DNA of 7,553 nt from Planctomycetota bacterium (GTDB lineage Bacteria > Planctomycetota > Planctomycetia > Planctomycetales > Planctomycetaceae). Under the pieces are notes generated by a model. It was not told where the DNA came from and ran no database searches. It saw only the letters and a list, made by a program, of their open reading frames with translations. Both the position numbers and the translations under genes were made by a program. Of this stretch, positions 1 through 4,177 are shown piece by piece. The stretch's first letter is position 1. Every line of letters begins with the position of its first letter. The stretch spans positions 1-7,553 of the forward strand of contig JAADHY010000431.1 in the NCBI GenBank assembly GCA_013151585.1, written 5' to 3'.

Positions 1-194
1 AGTATCCCGTCTCCGGCGCACTTTGCAACTGATCTTTGTCGAGCGGCTATCCGAGCCGTCGAAAAGAAGCTCGCCGTTCATGAGGCGACGATGCTGTCTC
101 ACCGATGCTGGCAGCGTCGGCCACGGCGCTGCAGTGCCTCTCAACGAGTGAACGTTACGAAGGAGCCAGCCGTGTTGAGCTTGTGCCCGCCGAC

Positions 195-223
195 CGTCTG
201 ACGGAAACGGCATCTGCTACAAT
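195..223 (+). promoter_or_regulatory. Putative sigma-70-type promoter with extended -10
   Basis: TGCTACAAT at 215-223 resembles an extended -10 element: TACAAT matches the TATAAT consensus in five of six positions and is preceded by TG. The hexamer 17 bases upstream (CGTCTG, 195-200) is a poor -35 match, so recognition would rely on the extended -10. Transcription would start near 230 and give a leader of about 208 bases before the gene at 438. The call is by pattern only. Confidence 0.42.
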
Positions 224-314
224 GCGCCCGGTGAATCTTTTCGTGCGCCAAGGGAAGGTATCACGCGTGCCGATCTGACGTTCGTAACGTGCGTGTTGCT
301 TCTCGATCGGGGGA

Positions 315-394
315 GCAAGCGGGATCGCCCGCCTTGCGTGAAGGAGAAAGGAGGAGCCGGAGCCAGCGGCTGGCCGCCGGTTTTGGGAACCGGC
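315..394 (+). promoter_or_regulatory. Structured 5' leader: three consecutive hairpins
   Basis: Three stem-loops can be read by eye within 80 bases. The first, 315-337, is GCAAGCGGG-ATCG-CCCG(c)CTTGC, a nine-pair stem with one bulged C and a four-base loop. The second, 362-374, is GCCAG-CGG-CTGGC. The third, 376-394, is GCCGGTT-TTGGG-AACCGGC. None is followed by a T-tract, so they do not look like intrinsic terminators. They end about 30 bases before the ribosome binding site of the next gene, so they would form in its mRNA. They could stabilise the message, act as a cis-regulatory element, or simply reflect GC-rich sequence. No known riboswitch class is recognised. Confidence 0.35.
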
Positions 395-437
395 CGGGCC
401 GGAATCACGATCAGATCTCAGCCGAGGAGGTCAAAGC

Positions 438-1469
438 ATGGGGCGAAGCATCGTTGGACTGGACATCGGTGGAGCGAACATCAAGGCGGCCCATGCGGAC
501 GGCGCCGCCGTCAGTCATCCGTTCGCCGTGTGGCAGAATCCGGAAAGATTGGCCGATGCTCTTGCCCGCGTTTTGCGGCAACTTCCCGCTTTCGACGCGT
601 TGGCGGTCACGATGACGGCCGAATTGGCGGATTGTTTCCCAACCAAAGCCGACGGTGTGCGGCACGTGCTGCAGAAAGTGGAACAAGTCGCAGGCGGCCG
701 ATCGGTGCTCGTGTGGCAGACGGGAGCAGAGTTTGTCGATCCGAGCGTGGCCAGTGAGATTCCTTTGCTGGTCGCCGCCGCGAATTGGCACGCACTGGCC
801 ACGTTCGTCGGACGTTTGGCACCGCGCGGTGGGGCGCTGCTGATCGATATCGGTTCGACCACGACGGACGTCATCCCATTGCAGCAAGGGGTACCGGTTC
901 CCAGAGGTTTAACCGACCGCGAACGGCTTTTGGCTGGTGAGCTGGTCTACACAGGCGTGCGTCGGACGCCCGTTTGCGCGGTGGTTCAAGCCGTTCCGCT
1001 GGATGGAGAAATGTGTCCCGTGGCGGCAGAGTTCTTCGCCACGACGCACGACGTGTATCTGCTTCGAGGCGAATTATCGGAAGCACCGGACGACCGCGAC
1101 ACAGCCGACGGACGCCCAGCGACCCGCGCGGCCGCGCTCGCCCGGCTGACTCGCATGGTCTGCTGCGACCGGACCGAGCTTTCCGCGCCGGCGGTTCGCG
1201 AAATGGCGGATTTCATCGCCCGGGCGCACGAGGAGCAGATAGGGAGGGCGATCGAGCGAGTGCTCGAGCGATTGGAGGGACGATGCGATAAGGTGCTCCT
1301 TTCCGGCCAAGGCGAGTTTCTTGGACGGCGAATCGTGTCAAGGTCTGTTCGCCTGAGTCAGGCCGACATCGTTCGACTGAGCGAGTGCTTCAGTCCGGAA
1401 GTGGCGAAGTCGGCATGCGCTTTTGCTCTGGCGCGGCTGGCGGTTGAACGCGCGGACGGCTTGGTTTAG
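438..1469 (+). CDS. Hydantoinase/oxoprolinase-family (MfnF-like) protein, probable H4MPT-linked C1 transfer pathway
   Basis: This 343-residue protein has the ASKHA (actin/hexokinase-like) fold of the hydantoinase A/oxoprolinase family. It resembles the subgroup annotated as probable H4MPT-linked C1 transfer pathway protein, which includes archaeal MfnF, the enzyme that joins an aminomethylfuran diphosphate to glutamyl-tyramine in methanofuran synthesis. Visible motifs are a phosphate-1 loop GLDIGGANIKAA (residues 7-18), NWHALATFVGR (116-126), a phosphate-2 loop LLIDIGSTTTDVIPL (134-148), GELVYTGVRRTPVCA (167-181), RMVCCDRTEL (239-248) and an adenosine-type motif VLLSGQGEFLGRR (286-298). Length is normal and no signal peptide is seen, so it should be cytosolic. 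The ATG has a strong GAGGAGG site (424-430) seven bases upstream. Family membership is clear. A role in making the methanofuran-type carrier for H4MPT-dependent formaldehyde/formate metabolism is inferred from homologues, and no other C1 gene lies in the window. Confidence 0.87.
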   Translation: MGRSIVGLDIGGANIKAAHADGAAVSHPFAVWQNPERLADALARVLRQLPAFDALAVTMTAELADCFPTKADGVRHVLQKVEQVAGGRSVLVWQTGAEFVDPSVASEIPLLVAAANWHALATFVGRLAPRGGALLIDIGSTTTDVIPLQQGVPVPRGLTDRERLLAGELVYTGVRRTPVCAVVQAVPLDGEMCPVAAEFFATTHDVYLLRGELSEAPDDRDTADGRPATRAAALARLTRMVCCDRTELSAPAVREMADFIARAHEEQIGRAIERVLERLEGRCDKVLLSGQGEFLGRRIVSRSVRLSQADIVRLSECFSPEVAKSACAFALARLAVERADGLV

Positions 1470-1479
1470 AGTTTCGAGC

Positions 1480-1501
1480 CAACGGCGTGAGCGAGCCGCT
1501 G
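1480..1501 (+). terminator. Imperfect hairpin just after the MfnF-like gene (weak terminator or REP-like)
   Basis: CAACGGC (1480-1486) can pair with GCCGCTG (1495-1501) with one A/C mismatch, around an eight-base loop GTGAGCGA. It begins eleven bases after the TAG stop, within the 78-base gap before the symporter gene. No T-tract follows, so readthrough into the next gene is likely. The sequence resembles short GC-rich hairpins that I believe recur between planctomycete genes, but the copy number cannot be checked here. Confidence 0.22.
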
Positions 1502-1547
1502 AGATCAGCATCGAGGTTCTTTCGGCCTGAGCATCTTTGGGGAAGAT

Positions 1548-3179
1548 ATGCAGGGGGCACTGACGGGCATCGATTACACGGTATTGCTGCTGTATTTGGC
1601 CGCGACGTTGGCGCTGGGGCTGGCGATCGGCCGACGGGTGCGCACGCAGCACGACTATTTTTTGGCGGGTCGACGCCTGCCGTGGTGGGCCATCGGGATG
1701 TCTCTGGTCGCGACCGACATCGGCGGCACGGACATCATTGGCGTGGGCGGTGCCGCCTACTCGTATGGCATGGCCGTGGGCAACTTCGAATGGATCGGCT
1801 GCGTACCAGCCATGATCGTGGCTGCCTTCGTGTTCATTCCGTTCTTCTGGCGGACCGGCATCTACACGATCCCCGAGTATCTGGAGCGGCGGTACAACGT
1901 CTCCGTCCGTTCGGCGCTGGCGGCTTGCTGGCTGATTTTCATGGCGTGCAACTTGGGCGTGATGCTGCTGGCGTCGGCCAAAATGATGGCCGTCTTGTTT
2001 GGCTGGGATCCGGCCGTTTGCATCTGGATCACGGCGGCGTTCGTCGGCATTTACACGGTAGCTGGCGGACTGGCTGCCGTCGTCTACACCGACGCCATTC
2101 AATGTGCGGTGATGGTGCTCGGATGCTTGCTGGTCGTTGTAATCGGGCTTGAGGATGTTGGCGGCTGGTCGGGCCTGCGCGGAAAAATTCACGCTCACGA
2201 ACAGCAGCAGGCCGTCGCGACCACCGGGGCCGCTTCGGAAGAGCCAGCCGAGTCAACAGTTGCCGCCCGCCTCGCCGATCCCCTCCATCCGGACCGCGTC
2301 TATCACACCAAGCTGATCCTGCTGCCGATGGATTCTCCGACGCCGTTTCCCTGGACCGGCATCTTTTTCGGATTGGCGCTGGTGCTAAGTCCGGCCTATT
2401 GGATCGGCAACCAAGCCATAGTGCAACGATCGTTGGGCGCGAAGAGCGAGTATGCCGCAAAAGCCGCCTATGTCTGGGGAGCAGTTCTCAAGAACACGAT
2501 TCCCTTCATTATCGCCATTCCTGGTCTGATCGCGTTCGCAAAATACCCCAACTTGCCAGACGGCGATCAAGCATTTCCGCGACTGGTGGCGGACATTCTG
2601 CCGATCGGCTGCCGGGGCGTGTTCCTGGCGGCCTTTCTGGCGGCTTTGATGTCGAGTGTCGATTCGTACTTGAACGCCGCGTCGGCCATTGTCACCAGCG
2701 ATTTTTACAAGCGCTTCGTGCAGCCGGACGCGACCGACCAGCACCTGCTGCGTGTCGGTCGCTGGGTGACAGTGGCGCTGGTTCTGTGGGCGATCGCCTT
2801 CGCGTTTTACCTGACCGGCCGGAGCGAAGGGATTTACACGATTTTTCAGACGATGATGTCGTTTTTCCAAGGGCCGGCGTTGGCCATTCTGCTGGCCGGG
2901 CTGCTGTGGCGACGGGCCACCGGCAAAGCGGCATTGATCGGTTTTCTCGTCGGCTTGGCTTGTTCAATCAGCCTGTTCACCCTAAGCCAACCGGCGGTGA
3001 CCGAGGCTTTGGGCTGGCGGCCGCTGTTCCAGATCGAGGAGCCTTTCCTGTACTTTTCCGTCTGGGCGTTCCTGGCGACGGCGCTGACCGTCGCTGCGGT
3101 CAGTTTGGCCATGAGACCCGATCCGCAGGCCAAGTTGGATTATCTGGTATTCGCGTCCCAACGAGGAGCCTCGAAATGA
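1548..3179 (+). CDS. Sodium:solute symporter (SSS family, SGLT-like)
   Basis: This 543-residue polytopic inner-membrane protein couples Na+ entry to uptake of an organic solute. Family signatures in order are DYFLAGRRLPWWAIG (36-50), DIGGTDIIGVGGAAYSYG (57-74), GGLAAVVYTDAIQ (173-185), FPWTGIFFGL (267-276), NQAIVQRSLGAKS (288-300) and AALMSSVDSYLNAASAIVTS (365-384). The last carries the paired serines 369-370 that belong to the conserved Na2 site in this family. About a dozen to fourteen hydrophobic helices can be read. A polar, Ala/Glu-rich stretch at about 203-262 interrupts the membrane core and looks like an extramembrane loop. The ATG at 1548 has a GGGGA site four bases away, a short spacing. 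The substrate cannot be assigned; the FPW...QR region resembles sugar-type (SGLT) members. It lies 78 bases after the MfnF-like gene, and its stop overlaps the next gene's start. Confidence 0.92.
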   Translation: MQGALTGIDYTVLLLYLAATLALGLAIGRRVRTQHDYFLAGRRLPWWAIGMSLVATDIGGTDIIGVGGAAYSYGMAVGNFEWIGCVPAMIVAAFVFIPFFWRTGIYTIPEYLERRYNVSVRSALAACWLIFMACNLGVMLLASAKMMAVLFGWDPAVCIWITAAFVGIYTVAGGLAAVVYTDAIQCAVMVLGCLLVVVIGLEDVGGWSGLRGKIHAHEQQQAVATTGAASEEPAESTVAARLADPLHPDRVYHTKLILLPMDSPTPFPWTGIFFGLALVLSPAYWIGNQAIVQRSLGAKSEYAAKAAYVWGAVLKNTIPFIIAIPGLIAFAKYPNLPDGDQAFPRLVADILPIGCRGVFLAAFLAALMSSVDSYLNAASAIVTSDFYKRFVQPDATDQHLLRVGRWVTVALVLWAIAFAFYLTGRSEGIYTIFQTMMSFFQGPALAILLAGLLWRRATGKAALIGFLVGLACSISLFTLSQPAVTEALGWRPLFQIEEPFLYFSVWAFLATALTVAAVSLAMRPDPQAKLDYLVFASQRGASK

Positions 3180-3412
3180 CACCGCTGCACGTCGTCGGCG
3201 ATTTCCTGCGAAGTTGGCTCCTGCGAGTGCCCCTGGAGGCGGTGCAGGTTCTTTTTGTGCTGCTGCCGACGGTCCTCTTGATCTGGGTGTTGCGGCTCCC
3301 GCGATCCGAAACCACCCCGCCGGACGGGCATGGCGGCTGGAGCGAGAATCTGAAATTCGGCGCTGCACTGGCTCTGCTGATCCAGATCGCCATTTACGCG
3401 CTGATGGGCTGA
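3176..3412 (+). CDS. Small two-helix membrane protein coupled to the symporter
   Basis: This 78-residue hypothetical protein has two predicted membrane helices, at about residues 20-40 (LEAVQVLFVLLPTVLLIWVL) and 59-77 (ending in LLIQIAIYALMG). They are joined by a polar, Pro/Gly-rich linker with RSETTPPDGHGG. The ATG overlaps the symporter TGA as ATGA and is preceded by GAGGAG (3163-3168) at seven-base spacing, which indicates translational coupling. No family is recognised. The tight coupling suggests an accessory subunit or stabiliser of the symporter, as small membrane subunits are known for some SSS transporters, but this is inference from position. The same frame stays open far upstream inside the symporter gene; the sequence there is Arg/Ser/Gly-rich and out of phase with the transporter, so the short form starting at 3176 is preferred. 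Confidence 0.75.
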   Translation: MTPLHVVGDFLRSWLLRVPLEAVQVLFVLLPTVLLIWVLRLPRSETTPPDGHGGWSENLKFGAALALLIQIAIYALMG

Positions 3413-3482
3413 CGGACTGAGCCGACCGGTCTTCCATCGATCCGCCTGAAGCACAATCGATGCGAGTCTGCCAACTGCGCCG
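3413..3482. terminator. Convergent intergenic gap with weak inverted repeats
   Basis: This 70-base gap separates two convergent genes. It contains a perfect 8-base palindrome GACCGGTC (3424-3431) and an inverted repeat CATCGAT / ATCGATG (3435-3441 and 3456-3462, 14-base loop). Neither is followed by a T-tract on either strand. A bidirectional terminator is expected at this position, but the sequence gives only weak support for one. Confidence 0.22.
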
Positions 3483-3791
3483 TCAATGCGCGGTGTCCCG
3501 CTGACCGGTGCGGATCTTGACTGTCTCGAGAATGTCGATCACGAAAATCCGCCCGTCGCCGGGATTGCCGGTGTGGGCGTACTTCCGGATCGTCTCGACG
3601 ACGGGTTCAACCAGCTCATCCGGCACCATGATCTCGAGTTTCACCTTGGCCCGCGACTCGTACTCAGGATGGACCACGCTGAAGCCTCGGACTTCCGAGA
3701 CGGTCGCGGCCGGAAGGTTGTCGATGTCGTGAAGACCTTCGAGGACTTCACCAAGCATGAACGGCTGGATGATCGCTTTGATCTCTTTCAT
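3483..3791 (-). CDS. PII-family signalling protein with shortened T-loop (PII-NG-like)
   Basis: This 102-residue protein is a small trimeric PII (GlnB/GlnK-like) nucleotide sensor. The N-terminus MKEIKAIIQPF and the VSEVRGF strand (31-37) are typical. The B-loop region TGNPGDGRIFV (74-84) and the C-terminal IRTG (93-96), which form the ATP/ADP pocket in the family, are intact. The T-loop between RGF and KVKLEI is only about 11 residues (SVVHPEYESRA), about 10 shorter than in GlnB. The position of the uridylylated tyrosine cannot be matched, so classical GlnD control is unlikely. It lies downstream of a CzcA-type pump on the same strand, and PII proteins of this kind (PII-NG) are known to sit beside CzcABC/CusABC genes. 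The ATG at 3791 is chosen over an upstream in-frame TTG at 3812 because GGAG lies seven bases before the ATG. Confidence 0.88.
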   Translation of the reverse strand: MKEIKAIIQPFMLGEVLEGLHDIDNLPAATVSEVRGFSVVHPEYESRAKVKLEIMVPDELVEPVVETIRKYAHTGNPGDGRIFVIDILETVKIRTGQRDTAH

Positions 3792-3798
3792 GGTTAGG

Positions 3799-3802
3799 CT
3801 CC
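3799..3802 (-). promoter_or_regulatory. Ribosome binding site fixing the PII start
   Basis: On the minus strand GGAG (3802-3799) stands seven bases before the ATG at 3791. This favours that ATG over the in-frame TTG at 3812, which would add MPPRSLT. PII proteins normally begin MK.I.AII.P, which agrees. Confidence 0.6.
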
Positions 3803-3847
3803 GTGGGGGCAAAAGGATTGGGCTTCGTGTTTTGGAACATGCATAGC

Positions 3848-3871
3848 GGACCGTGCTGTCTGCACCGGTCC
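3848..3871 (-). promoter_or_regulatory. Hairpin in the PII leader
   Basis: GGACC-GTGC (3848-3856) pairs with GCAC-(c)-GGTCC (3862-3871), giving nine base pairs, one bulge and a five-base loop. It lies about 57 bases upstream of the PII start. No T-tract follows on the minus strand, so it is not an obvious terminator. It may be an RNA element of the PII leader or a dyad operator. Two perfect 8-base palindromes lie just upstream of it: TCAATTGA (3886-3893) and TCACGTGA (3906-3913). Confidence 0.3.
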
Positions 3872-3950
3872 TCGACTCTCTTCGTTCAATTGACTCACAA
3901 CCGGCTCACGTGATTGGCAACCCGCAAAGGGACCTGCCAAAGACTCAACG

Positions 3951-4130
3951 TCAACTCAAAGCCGAACTTCGCCGACGGTCCTGAAAAAGTCTGAGAACTT
4001 CGTAGGGCAGAGCCTCCTCGATGATGCCGCTTTCCCACCATCGGCGGCCTGCGTTGCTGGCACCTTGCATTCTGGCAGAGGAAGCAAGCAACCACGCTTG
4101 CCGGACGATTTCTTCAACAGCCAGCGTCAA
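3951..4130 (-). CDS. Candidate small protein (59 codons) between the pump and PII genes
   Basis: A minus-strand frame is open between a TAG at 4139-4137 and a TGA at 3953-3951. From the TTG at 4130 it encodes 59 residues. The translation looks protein-like: an amphipathic N-terminal helix (LAVEEIVRQAWLLASSARM, about residues 3-21), a short Gly/Asn/Ser turn, then RRWWESGIIEEALPYEVLRL (about 29-48) and a basic tail DRRRSS. This contrasts with the Cys/Arg-rich translation of the longer overlapping frame at 4095-3895. No family is recognised. Neither the TTG nor the internal ATG at 4070 (39-residue form) has a visible Shine-Dalgarno site, so the start is unsure and a gene remnant or repeat-borne frame is possible. 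It lies on the same strand as the pump and PII genes. Evidence is limited to composition and the open frame. Confidence 0.4.
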   Translation of the reverse strand: MTLAVEEIVRQAWLLASSARMQGASNAGRRWWESGIIEEALPYEVLRLFQDRRRSSALS

Positions 4131-4138
4131 GTTCGGCT
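3960..4138. repeat. Possible short element bounded by 10-bp inverted repeats
   Basis: AGCCGAACTT at 3960-3969 is the exact inverted copy of AAGTTCGGCT at 4129-4138, enclosing about 180 bases between the pump and PII genes. The spacing and perfect ends could mark a miniature inverted-repeat element. No target-site duplication is obvious at the ends. A 10-base match may be chance, and the enclosed sequence nearly coincides with the candidate small reading frame, so the two readings compete. Confidence 0.2.
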
Positions 4139-4153
4139 ACAATCGATGTTAAT

Positions 4154-4168
4154 CCGGGATGGTCCCGG
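4154..4168 (-). terminator. Terminator-like hairpin after the RND pump gene
   Basis: On the minus strand CCGGGA-CCA-TCCCGG forms a compact six-pair GC-rich stem with a three-base loop, starting about ten bases after the pump's TAA (4180-4178). The following bases ATTAAC are AT-rich but not a true T-tract, so termination may be partial. If it works, the PII gene needs its own promoter between about 3830 and 4150. Confidence 0.4.
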
Positions 4169-4177
4169 CGAATTGTC

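Larger units (their letters stand above)
1..437. other. Gene-poor upstream region with promoter and structured leader
   Basis: No gene can be supported here. Plus frame 1 is open from the window edge to a TGA at 196-198, but its second half translates to a Cys/Arg-rich sequence with no family resemblance. Frame 3 closes at a TGA at 30-32 and frame 2 at a TGA at 148-150. Any of these could be the tail of a gene lying to the left, and I cannot choose between them. On the minus strand, an ATG at 81-79 opens a frame running off the left edge, without a Shine-Dalgarno site. An inverted repeat (TCGA-g-CGGCT / AGCCG-TCGA, 39-62, loop ATCCG) could be a hairpin after a gene ending at 32, but no T-tract follows. 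From about 216 onward the region appears to be the promoter and leader of the gene at 438. Confidence 0.5.

Noticed and set aside
39..62. Inverted repeat TCGA-g-CGGCT/AGCCG-TCGA as an intrinsic terminator
   Set aside because: The plus-strand downstream sequence is AAAAGAAG rather than a T-tract, and the gene it would terminate is not identifiable.
1..81. Minus-strand frame starting at an ATG (81-79) and running off the left edge
   Set aside because: No ribosome binding site, only about 27 codons visible, and the end is Arg-rich; it cannot be supported.
172..198. Mini-ORF GTG..TGA after AAGGAG (nine codons, MLSLCPPTV)
   Set aside because: It lies upstream of the proposed promoter and is too short to judge; there is no attenuator-like arrangement or codon run.
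1338..2198. Long minus-strand open frame (286 codons) antisense to the MfnF-like and symporter genes
   Set aside because: It spans the boundary of two well-supported genes, and its translation is rich in Arg, Gln, His and Asp with no recognisable family; it is a codon-bias shadow.
2399..3412. Long plus-strand frame (337 codons) ending with the small membrane protein
   Set aside because: Everything before 3176 is out of phase within the symporter gene and low in family signal; only the segment from the ATG at 3176 has a ribosome binding site and plausible helices.
3792..3812. Upstream TTG start for PII adding MPPRSLT
   Set aside because: GGAG is correctly spaced from the ATG at 3791, and PII proteins normally begin at MK.I.
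3895..4095. 66-codon minus-strand frame starting at a GTG between pump and PII genes
   Set aside because: Cys/Arg/Ser-rich translation and no Shine-Dalgarno site; the overlapping 59-codon frame at 4130-3951 looks more protein-like.
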